64,000 bases of DNA. Origin: Streptomyces sp. NBC_00459. Its GTDB lineage: Bacteria; Actinomycetota; Actinomycetes; Streptomycetales; Streptomycetaceae. Shown here piece by piece: positions 47,803 through 55,565 of the stretch. How positions within the stretch are numbered: the first letter of the stretch is position 1; every line of letters begins with the position of its first letter. The stretch lies in contig NZ_CP107903.1 in NCBI RefSeq assembly GCF_036013955.1, positions 7,378,001 to 7,442,000 on the forward strand, read 5' to 3'. The notes under the pieces are model-generated. The model searched no databases. It was not told the origin of the DNA and saw only the letters and a program-made list of their open reading frames with translations. The position numbers were made by a program, and so were the translations under genes.

Positions 47803-48884
47803 CCACCACCGCCCTACGTTCCGCCCCTGCCGCACGCCATGAGCTGCTGGCGCTCCTCGGACACACCCCACTCGCCCGGATCACCGCCGAACTCCCGCGC
47901 CCGCAACCGGGGTTCTGGGCCAAACTCGAAGGGCTCGGGGCGGGCGGGATGAAGGCACGCGCCGCCGTGTCCATGCTCCTCGGTGCCCGTGAACGGGGCG
48001 AACTGCGCCCCGGCGCATCGGTGGTGGAGTCCACCTCCGGCACCCTCGGAGTCGGGCTCGCCTTCGCCGGGCAGGCACTCGGGCACCCCGTCGTACTGGT
48101 CGGCGACAGCGAACTGGAACCTTCCATGCGGCAGTTGCTGCGCTCGCACGGAGTACGGCTGGAGATCGTCGACCGGCCGGCCACACCGGGCGGCTGGCAG
48201 GCGGCGCGACTCACCCGCCTGCGTGAACTCCTTGCCGCGCTGCCCGACGCCTACTGGCCGGACCAGTACAACAACCCCGACAACATCGCCGGATACGCCT
48301 CCCTGGCCGCCGAACTCACCGCCCAGCTCGACCACTTGGACATTCTGGTGTGCAGTGTCGGCACCGGCGGGCACAGTGCCGGAATCACCGGACCACTGCG
48401 CCGGCGCTGGCCCGCACTGCGGCTCATCGGCGTCGACGCGACCGGTTCCACCATCTTCGGCCAGCCCGCCCGGCCCCGCCTGATGCGCGGCCTCGGCAGC
48501 AGCATCCACCCGCGAAACGTCGCCTACGACGCCTTCGACGAGGTCCACTGGGTCGGCCCCGCCGAAGCCGTGGACAGCTGCCGCAGACTCGCCCGCGAAA
48601 GCTTCGTCAGCGGCGGCTGGAGCACCGGCGCCGTCGCCCGCGTCGCCGCCTGGGCGGCCCGCGTCCACCCCGGCGCCGTCGTCGCCACCGTCTTCCCCGA
48701 CGGTCCGCACCGCTACCTCGGCACCGTCTACGACGACGACTTCGCCCTAGCCCACGGTCTCGACCCGAACACGGCGGTCACCCGCCCGGTCGAGATACCG
48801 CACCCCCGCGCCGCCGAGGCCACCGGCTGGGTGCGCTGCACCCGTGTGACCGACCCGCTCTCCCCGCAGGAAAGGAACCAGTGA
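47799..48884 (+). CDS. CysK-fold PLP-dependent enzyme (cysteine-synthase-like)
   Basis: This 361-residue fold-type II PLP enzyme has Lys52 in GGMKARAAVSML as the Schiff-base lysine. VVESTSGTLGVGLAFAG (Ser/Thr loop, with T-L instead of the usual N-T-G) binds the substrate carboxylate, and CSVGTGGHSAGI is the phosphate cup. The family catalyses beta-replacement on O-acetyl- or O-phosphoserine. Homologues in siderophore and EDDS pathways (SbnA type) add an amine nucleophile to make diaminopropionate precursors. The nonstandard loop points to a specialised substrate rather than cysteine supply. The start ATGA overlaps the DUF364 stop. Confidence 0.85.
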   Translation: MTTTALRSAPAARHELLALLGHTPLARITAELPRPQPGFWAKLEGLGAGGMKARAAVSMLLGARERGELRPGASVVESTSGTLGVGLAFAGQALGHPVVLVGDSELEPSMRQLLRSHGVRLEIVDRPATPGGWQAARLTRLRELLAALPDAYWPDQYNNPDNIAGYASLAAELTAQLDHLDILVCSVGTGGHSAGITGPLRRRWPALRLIGVDATGSTIFGQPARPRLMRGLGSSIHPRNVAYDAFDEVHWVGPAEAVDSCRRLARESFVSGGWSTGAVARVAAWAARVHPGAVVATVFPDGPHRYLGTVYDDDFALAHGLDPNTAVTRPVEIPHPRAAEATGWVRCTRVTDPLSPQERNQ

Positions 48885-49993
48885 AGGCCAGCCTGCGCAC
48901 CGTCCGCCTCGAACTCACCGAGCCGCTGCGCATCTCCCGCTCCACCATGGCCGCCCGCGACGCCGTGTGGCTCGGCATCGAACACGAGGGGCTGCACGGC
49001 CACGGTGAAGCCGTCACCAGCGTGTACTACGGCCTCGACGCCGACACGCTCCAACGGCACCTCGGGGAAGTGGAGTTGAGCCGCTTCGCCGACCCCGAGG
49101 ACGCCCTGGAGGCTCTGCGGGCAGGGGAGTTGGCGGGTGACGGCAACACACCGGCCGCTGTCACCGCCGCCGTCGAGTCCGCGCTCCTCGACCTCGTCGG
49201 CAAACGCGCCGGCGTCCCCGTGCACCGGCTGCTGGGCGCGTCCGCCGCGCCCGTCGCCGCGACCGCCCGCACCATAGGCATCACCTCGGTGCGGAAGGCG
49301 GCCGAAGAGGCCCGACGGCTCGCCGCGAGCGGCTTCCGGATCGTCAAGGTCAAGGCGGGGGCGCCCGACCCGGAGGACGACGTGGAGCGCGTACGTGTCA
49401 TCCGGGACGCGGCGCCCGGCGTACGTCTGCTCCTCGACCCCAACGGGGCCTGGAGCATCACCCAGGCACGGGAGTTGCTGCCCCGGTTCGCCGAACTCGG
49501 CGTCGAGGCGGTGGAACAGCCGGTTGTCCCCGGCGACCCGGAGGCCTTCGGGGCCCTGGCCGAGTGGTCGCCGGTGCCGCTCATCGCCGACGAGGACGCG
49601 GTGGACCTTCAGGACGCGCGGCGGCTCGCCGGGCGCGTGCACGGCATCAACGTCAAGCTCGCCAAGTGCGGCGGGGTGCACGCGGCCCTGCGGATCGCCG
49701 GGTTGATCGAGGGCAGCGGTACGGGGTTGATGCTCGGCTGCCTCACCGCCAGCACCCTCGGCATCGCCCCCGCCGTCCATCTCGCCGACCGCGCCCGCTG
49801 GACCGACCTGGACGGACATCTGCTGCTGGCCCGGGACCCGTGGTCCGGAATCGGTGGCACCGACGGCCTCGTACGGACAAGTGGCAGACCCGGACTCGGA
49901 GTTGAGGAGACCGGGGTCCAAGGGTCCGGAACGCAGGCGCTCGGAGCAGAGGCGCCAGGAGCAAAGGGGGTCGGGCATGGGGACGCTGCGTGA
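48881..49993 (+). CDS. Enolase-superfamily enzyme, muconate-lactonizing/dipeptide-epimerase subgroup
   Basis: This 370-residue enzyme has the capping N-domain and TIM barrel of the MLE subgroup. Catalytic Lys156/Lys158 lie in KVKAG (K-x-K). Asp186 (LLDPNGAW), Glu212 (VEQPV) and Asp237 (IADED) bind Mg2+. Lys259 lies in NVKLAKCGG. The layout is that of dipeptide epimerases, N-succinylamino acid racemases and OSBS. However, the eighth-strand motif is GCLTAST (286-292), not the GCMxES of Ala-Glu epimerases, so specificity probably differs. A low-complexity Gly/Ala tail of about 45 residues follows the barrel. It likely epimerises an intermediate of the operon. GTGA overlap with the PLP gene. Confidence 0.85.
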   Translation: MKASLRTVRLELTEPLRISRSTMAARDAVWLGIEHEGLHGHGEAVTSVYYGLDADTLQRHLGEVELSRFADPEDALEALRAGELAGDGNTPAAVTAAVESALLDLVGKRAGVPVHRLLGASAAPVAATARTIGITSVRKAAEEARRLAASGFRIVKVKAGAPDPEDDVERVRVIRDAAPGVRLLLDPNGAWSITQARELLPRFAELGVEAVEQPVVPGDPEAFGALAEWSPVPLIADEDAVDLQDARRLAGRVHGINVKLAKCGGVHAALRIAGLIEGSGTGLMLGCLTASTLGIAPAVHLADRARWTDLDGHLLLARDPWSGIGGTDGLVRTSGRPGLGVEETGVQGSGTQALGAEAPGAKGVGHGDAA

Positions 49994-51224
49994 GATGCGG
50001 CGCTTCCCGCTCGCCGTCCAACTGCTCCTCGTCAACCAACTCGGCGTCAATACCGGCTTCTACCTTCTGATCCCCTACCTCGCGACCCACCTCAGCGAGG
50101 ACCTCGGGATGTCGGCGGCCGTCGTCGGCATCGTCCTCGGGGTGCGCAACCTCAGCCAGCAGGGCCTGTTCATCATCGGCGGTTCCGCCGCCGACCGGCT
50201 CGGCGCACGTGGGGTGATCATCGCCGGGTGCGGGCTGCGGACGGTCGGGTTCGGGCTGTTCGCGCTCGGCGACGGATTGCCGGTGCTGCTGGCCGCGTCC
50301 GTGCTGAGCGGGCTGGCCGGGGCGCTGTTCAACCCGGCGGTACGGGCCTACCTCGCTCAGGAGGCAGGGGGCCACAAGGCGGAGGCGTTCGCGCTGTTCA
50401 ACGTCTTCGCCACGACAGGTGCGCTGGTCGGCCCGCTGCTCGGCAGCGCGCTGCTCCTCGTCGACTTCCGGGCGTCCGCGCTCACCGCCGCCGGTATCTT
50501 CGCGGTCCTCACGGTCGCCCAGGCCCTCGTTCTGCCCGCCCGGAAGGTCGAACCCGCGAAGAGCGGTGTCCTCGCCGACTGGCGCGAGGTGGTGGGCAAC
50601 CGTGTATTCGTGGCGTTCGCGCTCGCGATGGTCGGCATGTTCACCCTGGAGAACCAGCTCTACCTGCTCCTCCCCGACGGCGCCCGCCGGGCCACCGGCT
50701 GGGACGGCGCGGCGGGCCTCGTCTTCCTCGTCGGCACACTCGCCAACCTCGCCTTCCAGCTCCGGATCACCCGATCGCTCAAGTCCCGTGGCGCAAGGGC
50801 TCGTTGGATCGCGGCGGGGCTGGCACTGATGGGGCTGGCGTTCGTCCCGCCGATGCTGGTGGCGGGGGCGGGAGACGGGTCGTGGTGGGCCGCCGTACCC
50901 GTTCTGGTGGGGGTGCTGATCCTCAACCTCGGCGTGATGGTCGCCTCACCGTTCGTCATGGAGCTGATCCCCGGCTTCGGCCGGCCCGAGCTGACGGGTA
51001 CCTACTTCGGCATCTTCTACGTCGTCTCCGGCGTCGCCGCCGCCGTCGGCAACACGGTCGTGGGATGGGCCATGGACGCCGGTGACCGGGGCAGCTCCGA
51101 ATGGCTGCCCTGGGCGTGCTGCGCGGTGTTCGGCCTCGCGTCGGCCGGGGGCGTGGCCTGGCTGCACCGGCTGGGGGCACTGCCGGCGAGCCCGGCGCCC
51201 GTGTCGGAGAGGAGCGCGGTGTGA
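49977..51224 (+). CDS. MFS exporter of the metallophore-like operon
   Basis: This 415-residue protein has twelve membrane segments, starting with MRRFPLAVQLLLVNQLGVN. SAADRLGARGVIIAG between segments 2 and 3 is the MFS loop (G-[SG]-x-[AS]-D-R-x-G-x-R), and FNPAVRAYLAQEA is typical of drug/siderophore efflux carriers. AAAGGGGG precedes the ATG, which lies 17 nt inside the end of the enolase-like gene. In staphylopine-type systems an MFS protein (CntE) exports the metal ligand. The same role is proposed here from position. Confidence 0.87.
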   Translation: MGTLREMRRFPLAVQLLLVNQLGVNTGFYLLIPYLATHLSEDLGMSAAVVGIVLGVRNLSQQGLFIIGGSAADRLGARGVIIAGCGLRTVGFGLFALGDGLPVLLAASVLSGLAGALFNPAVRAYLAQEAGGHKAEAFALFNVFATTGALVGPLLGSALLLVDFRASALTAAGIFAVLTVAQALVLPARKVEPAKSGVLADWREVVGNRVFVAFALAMVGMFTLENQLYLLLPDGARRATGWDGAAGLVFLVGTLANLAFQLRITRSLKSRGARARWIAAGLALMGLAFVPPMLVAGAGDGSWWAAVPVLVGVLILNLGVMVASPFVMELIPGFGRPELTGTYFGIFYVVSGVAAAVGNTVVGWAMDAGDRGSSEWLPWACCAVFGLASAGGVAWLHRLGALPASPAPVSERSAV

Positions 51225-52087
51225 ACAGCGATACCCAGGAAGGTGCTGTGAACCGTGATGACACGGACCGCTCTGTGAACAGTCCTGCCGGGAAACGTCC
51301 TGTGAGCAGTGGCAACCTGCTCACCGACCACCCCGAGCTGTACGAGGCGCGCTTCCCCGACCCCGACCGGCTGGCCGGGCGCTGGGCCGAGGACTGTCTG
51401 CGCCGGCACGGAGGCGGGTCACGTGTGCTCGACATCGGGTGCGGCACGGGACGCGACGCCGAGTATCTGCACAGCGCCGGGCGGACCGTCACCGGAGCCG
51501 ACCTCTCCGAGGCGATGCTGACGCACGCCCGCGAGAAGCACCCCGGCCCTGAGTACGTCGGCGCCGATCTCACCGGGTTCGAACTGGGCACCGGCGCCTT
51601 CGACGCCGTCGTCTGTCTCGACAGCGCGCTTCTGTACTGCCACACCAACGAACAGCTCGACGGATTCCTCGCCTCCTGCCGACGAGCCCTTACCCCCGAC
51701 GGCCTACTCGTCGCCGAGATGCGCAACGGCGCCTACTTCCTCGGGCGCACCGACCTGCTCGACACCCCGGCCGTCGGAGGCTTCACCTGGCAGGGCACCG
51801 CCTACCGCTCCGTCACCACACTCACCGTGGACCGGACGGCCGGGCTACTGCGCCGGGTACGGGACTGGACGGCCGACGACGGTACGCCGCCCAGTCAACA
51901 GCGGTCAGCCTGGCGGCTGTTGTTCCCACTGGAGCTGCGTCACGTCCTCGCCGCGCACGGTTTCGACGTACTCGAACTGCACGACGGGCCGGGCCCGCGA
52001 ACCGAACCCTCCTGGCAGGAGGGCGAGTTGCCGGGTGAGACGACCGACGCGGACCGGCTGCACCTCGTCGCGCGTCTGCGGCACTGA
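51221..52087 (+). CDS. Class I SAM-dependent methyltransferase
   Basis: This 288-residue enzyme has a 30-residue leader with repeated VN-x-D motifs. The Rossmann core follows: RVLDIGCGTGRDAEYLHSAG (motif I), VTGADLSEAMLTHAREK (motif II), FDAVVCLDSALLYC (motif IV) and LTPDGLLVAEM (motif V). It probably methylates the small product of the operon on N or O, or an intermediate. Several GTG codons within the first 40 nt-triplets are alternative starts; 51221 is chosen for the GTGA overlap with the exporter stop. Confidence 0.85.
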   Translation: MNSDTQEGAVNRDDTDRSVNSPAGKRPVSSGNLLTDHPELYEARFPDPDRLAGRWAEDCLRRHGGGSRVLDIGCGTGRDAEYLHSAGRTVTGADLSEAMLTHAREKHPGPEYVGADLTGFELGTGAFDAVVCLDSALLYCHTNEQLDGFLASCRRALTPDGLLVAEMRNGAYFLGRTDLLDTPAVGGFTWQGTAYRSVTTLTVDRTAGLLRRVRDWTADDGTPPSQQRSAWRLLFPLELRHVLAAHGFDVLELHDGPGPRTEPSWQEGELPGETTDADRLHLVARLRH

Positions 52088-52156
52088 CGCCGACGCCATC
52101 GCCATCGCCGACAGCCACACACATCTCCGTACCTCCCGAGACACCGAAGGACTCCC

Positions 52157-53740
52157 ATGCACGACTTGTCTGCCCTGCGCCGACGCGGATTTCTCACCGC
52201 CGTGGGCACAACCGCCGCGCTCGGCGTGTTCGGCCTCGCGGGCTGCGCCGACTCCACGGACGACACGTCCGACGGCAGCGGCACCGACAGTGGCACGCCC
52301 AGACGCGGCGGACGGCTGCGCGCCGCCTTCGCCGGCGGGGGTGCCAGCGAGACCCTCGACCCGCATCTGGCCAGTCTGTTCGCCGACGCGGCCCGCGCGA
52401 AGGCGCTCTACGACAAGCTCGCTGACTACGGCGCCGACCTCTCCGCGCAGCCCCGCCTCGCCGAGAAGTGGGAGGCCAACAAGACCCTGGACCGCTGGCA
52501 GGTCACCCTGCGCCGGGCCACCTTCCACAACGGCAGGGCGGTCACCGCCGAGGACGTGCTGTACAGCTACCGGAGGATCGCCGACCCCGACCGGACGTTC
52601 CGGGCGAAGGCGTCCCTCGAGCCGATCGACCTCGACGCCAGCCGGGCCACCGGCACGCACGGGATCGAGTTCGTACTGAAGCGGCCGACGGCCGAATTCC
52701 CCAACATCCTGGCCTCGTTCGGCGCGTACATCGTGCCCGACGGCGCCACCGGAACCGACTTCGACAAGAAGCCCGTCGGGTCCGGTCCCTTCAGGTTCGT
52801 GTCCTTCGCGCCCGGCCGGTCCGCGCTCTTCCGCCGCTACGACGACTACTGGGAGGGCGCCCCGCACCTCGACGAGATCGAGTTCGTCGTCGCCAACGAG
52901 GAGTCGGCGCGCGTCAACGCGCTGCTCGGCGGCCAGGTCGAGTACGCCCACGAACTCAACCCGACCACCGCGCGAGCCCATGAGGGCAAGGGGCAGATCG
53001 AGATCGTGCGGCTGCGCAACAGCGCCATGCAGGGCTTCGCGATGAAGACCGACCGCGCGCCCTTCGACGACAAGCGCGTCCGCGAGGCCTTCTTCCTCAT
53101 CGCCGACCGGCAGGAACTCGTCGACGGCGCGCTGTCCGGCGCGGGTGTCGTCGGCAACGACCTGTTCGGCAAGGGGTACGAGTACTACGCCGCCGATCTC
53201 CCGCAGCGCGCCCAGGATCTCGACCGGGCCAAGGCCCTGCTGAAGCAGGCCGGAGCCGAGAACCTCAAGGTCACGCTCGACACCTCGGAGGTCGCCGCGG
53301 GTTTCACCGAGGCCGCCGGGATCTTCCGCGACCAGGCCGCGAAGGCGGGCGTCACGATCGAGGTGAAGGTGGGCAGCAAGGACTCGTACTGGAGCGACAT
53401 CCTCGACTCCGGCACGATCTGCTGCTACCGCTCCGGCGCCATGCCCATCGAGGCGCACATCTCGCAGCGACTGCTCACCGACTCCACCACCAACGCGACG
53501 AAGTGGCACCACAAGGACTTCGACGCGCTCTACCAGCAGGCCCAGTCGACGAAGGACAAGACCGAGCGGACCGCCGTGTACGAGCGTATGCAGCGCAGGC
53601 TGTACGCCGAGGGTGGCTTCCTGGTGTGGGGGTTCGCCGACTGGATTCTCGGAACCGCCAACAAGGTCAAGGGGGTTGAGGCGAAGGCGCCCGCCAACTC
53701 GCTCGACTGGGCGCGGTTCGACAAGGTCTGGCTGGCGTGA
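52157..53740 (+). CDS. ABC substrate-binding lipoprotein, Nik/Opp (SBP_bac_5) family
   Basis: This 527-residue protein has a twin-arginine start (ALRRRGFLTAVG) and a lipobox GLAGC with Cys30, so it is a Tat-exported lipoprotein on the outer face of the membrane. The mature part has GAHRF-like family features: ETLDPHLASLFADAARAKAL, TFHNGRAVTAEDVLYSYRRI, GSGPFRFVSF and NEESARVNALLGGQVEY. The family binds peptides, nickel or metal-ligand complexes (NikA, CntA). A 69-bp gap separates it from the methyltransferase. It starts the import half of the operon. S. coelicolor has a Nur-controlled nickel ABC system of similar make-up (from memory). Confidence 0.92.
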   Translation: MHDLSALRRRGFLTAVGTTAALGVFGLAGCADSTDDTSDGSGTDSGTPRRGGRLRAAFAGGGASETLDPHLASLFADAARAKALYDKLADYGADLSAQPRLAEKWEANKTLDRWQVTLRRATFHNGRAVTAEDVLYSYRRIADPDRTFRAKASLEPIDLDASRATGTHGIEFVLKRPTAEFPNILASFGAYIVPDGATGTDFDKKPVGSGPFRFVSFAPGRSALFRRYDDYWEGAPHLDEIEFVVANEESARVNALLGGQVEYAHELNPTTARAHEGKGQIEIVRLRNSAMQGFAMKTDRAPFDDKRVREAFFLIADRQELVDGALSGAGVVGNDLFGKGYEYYAADLPQRAQDLDRAKALLKQAGAENLKVTLDTSEVAAGFTEAAGIFRDQAAKAGVTIEVKVGSKDSYWSDILDSGTICCYRSGAMPIEAHISQRLLTDSTTNATKWHHKDFDALYQQAQSTKDKTERTAVYERMQRRLYAEGGFLVWGFADWILGTANKVKGVEAKAPANSLDWARFDKVWLA

Positions 53741-54690
53741 GCGGACTGCGCTCCTTCGTCGTCCGGCGGCTGCTTCTCGGCGGCGCGCAGACCGTGGCCG
53801 TGGTGCTGCTGGTCTTCGCGCTCACCGAGGCGCTGCCGGGCGACGCGGCCGTCGCACTCGCCGGGGACCAGCCCGACCCGGCGCGCATCGCGGCCATCCG
53901 CGAGGCCATGCACCTCGACCGGCCCGCGTACGAACGGCTGCTGGACTGGGTGACGGGCCTCGCGCACGGGGACTTCGGCACCTCGCTGACCTCTGGACGC
54001 CCGGTCGGCACATACATCGAGGACGGGTTCGGGCCGACACTGCTGCTCGCGGGCATCACGGTAACGCTGCTGATTCCGCTGGGAGTCGGGCTCGGTGTAC
54101 TCGCCGCCCGGCACGAGGGGCGGCTCGTGGACCGGCTCGTCAGCTCCGTCACCCTCGGCGTGTACGCCGTACCGGAGTTCGCCCTCGGGGTGCTGCTGGT
54201 GACCGTCTTCGCCCTCCGGCTGGGCTGGCTGCCGCCGACCGCCGTCGGCTACGGCACCGACCTGCTCGGCCACCCCGCCGCACTGGTCCTGCCCGTGCTG
54301 GTTCTGCTGTCCCGGCCGGTCTGCTCACTGTCCCGGCTCGTCCGGGCCGGCATGGTCGACGCACTGAACTCGCCGTACGTCGCCCAGGCGCGCCGGTACG
54401 GTATCCCGGGCGCCCGTGTCAGGTACGGTCACGCCCTGCCCAATGCCGTGGCCCCCGCGGCGCAGCAACTCGCGCGCACCGTCGACTGGTTGCTGTGCGG
54501 AGTCATCGTCGTGGAGGCGCTGTTCGTGATCCCGGGCCTGGGAACCGTGCTGATGAACGCCGTCGCCGAACGCGATGTGCCGGTCGTGCAGGGGCTGGCG
54601 GTGGTGTTCGGTGTGCTCACCGTCGTCCTCAACCTGGGCGCCGATCTGGTCGCGCACCGGTTCGCGCCCCGGGCGGGTGTGGCCGCGTGA
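53737..54690 (+). CDS. ABC permease, NikB/DppB type
   Basis: This 317-residue permease has six membrane segments. The start FVVRRLLLGGAQTVAVVLLVFAL is typical of the first segment of DppB/NikB. LPGDAAVALAGDQPDP is the extracellular loop (P-G-D). RLVRAGMVDALNSPYVAQARRYGIPGARVRYGHAL is the cytoplasmic EAA-type loop that docks the ATPase. The GTG overlaps the lipoprotein stop. It forms a heteromer with the next permease. Confidence 0.92.
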   Translation: MSGLRSFVVRRLLLGGAQTVAVVLLVFALTEALPGDAAVALAGDQPDPARIAAIREAMHLDRPAYERLLDWVTGLAHGDFGTSLTSGRPVGTYIEDGFGPTLLLAGITVTLLIPLGVGLGVLAARHEGRLVDRLVSSVTLGVYAVPEFALGVLLVTVFALRLGWLPPTAVGYGTDLLGHPAALVLPVLVLLSRPVCSLSRLVRAGMVDALNSPYVAQARRYGIPGARVRYGHALPNAVAPAAQQLARTVDWLLCGVIVVEALFVIPGLGTVLMNAVAERDVPVVQGLAVVFGVLTVVLNLGADLVAHRFAPRAGVAA

Positions 54691-55565
54691 AGGGCATCTC
54701 GCGCTTCGCGCTCGGGGCCGCCGTCATCGGCGTACCCCTCGTCCTCGCCCTGCTCGGACCGCTGTTCGCGGGTGAACCGGGGCCGCGGGCCGTCTCGTTC
54801 ACGCTCGGGGACGGGCACTGGCTCGGCACCGACTTCGTGGGCCGGGACGTGTGGCAGCAGGTGCTGCACGGCGGCCGGCCAGTGGTGGTGACCGCGCTGG
54901 CCGCGACCGCGCTCGCCTACCTCGTGGCGCTGCCCATCGGCCTCATCAGCGCGCTCACACACCGGAGTTGGCTGGAGGAGCTGCTGATGCGGCCCCTGGA
55001 CGTACTGCTCGCCGTACCCTCGCTGCTGCTGATCCTGCTGGTGGCCTCGGTGTTCGAACCGGGCGCGGTCGGGCTCGCCCTGCTCGTCGCACTGGCCAAC
55101 ATCCCGGACGCGGCCAGGATCGTGCGCGCGGCGGCGGCCGACGCCGCCGCCCGCCCGGCCGTCGAGGCACTGCGTATGCAGGGCGAGACCTGGTGGCGCA
55201 TGGCCGTCGGCCATGTCGGCCGCGCCATCCTCCGCACCCTCGCCGCCGACGCGGGCATCCGGCTCACCGGCGTGCTGTACCTGGTGGCCACGGCGGCCTT
55301 CCTCGGCGTCGGGGTCGCGCCGGATGCCGCCGACTGGGCGGTCATGGTGGACCGCAACCGCACCGGGCTGTTCGTGCAGCCCTGGGCCGTGGTCGTGCCC
55401 GCGCTGCTGATCGTCGCGCTGACGACGGGCAGCAACCTGCTCTTCGACGCGGCGCTGGACGGACGTACCCGCAGCGTGCGGCGCCTCGGCGGAAACCGGC
55501 GCCCCGGCGACAACCGACGTACCCGTGACAGCCGACGTACCGGCGAGAAGGAACGACAGGCATGA
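54687..55565 (+). CDS. ABC permease, NikC/DppC type
   Basis: This 292-residue permease has five to six membrane segments. LGTDFVGRDVWQQVLHGGRP is the G-T-D-x-x-G-R-D motif of DppC/NikC. The EAA-type loop is ARPAVEALRMQGETWWRMAVGHVGR. The tail (residues 265-292) is unusually Arg-rich with repeats (NRRPGDNRRTRDSRRTGEK). GTGA overlap with the preceding gene. Confidence 0.92.
   Translation: MKGISRFALGAAVIGVPLVLALLGPLFAGEPGPRAVSFTLGDGHWLGTDFVGRDVWQQVLHGGRPVVVTALAATALAYLVALPIGLISALTHRSWLEELLMRPLDVLLAVPSLLLILLVASVFEPGAVGLALLVALANIPDAARIVRAAAADAAARPAVEALRMQGETWWRMAVGHVGRAILRTLAADAGIRLTGVLYLVATAAFLGVGVAPDAADWAVMVDRNRTGLFVQPWAVVVPALLIVALTTGSNLLFDAALDGRTRSVRRLGGNRRPGDNRRTRDSRRTGEKERQA

Noticed and set aside
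45659..52087. Identity with the EDDS zincophore cluster
   Set aside because: A CysK-like enzyme and an exporter are shared ideas, but no ornithine-cyclodeaminase-like or argininosuccinate-lyase-like gene is present, and ATP-grasp, DUF364 and enolase-type genes do not belong to that pathway as I know it.
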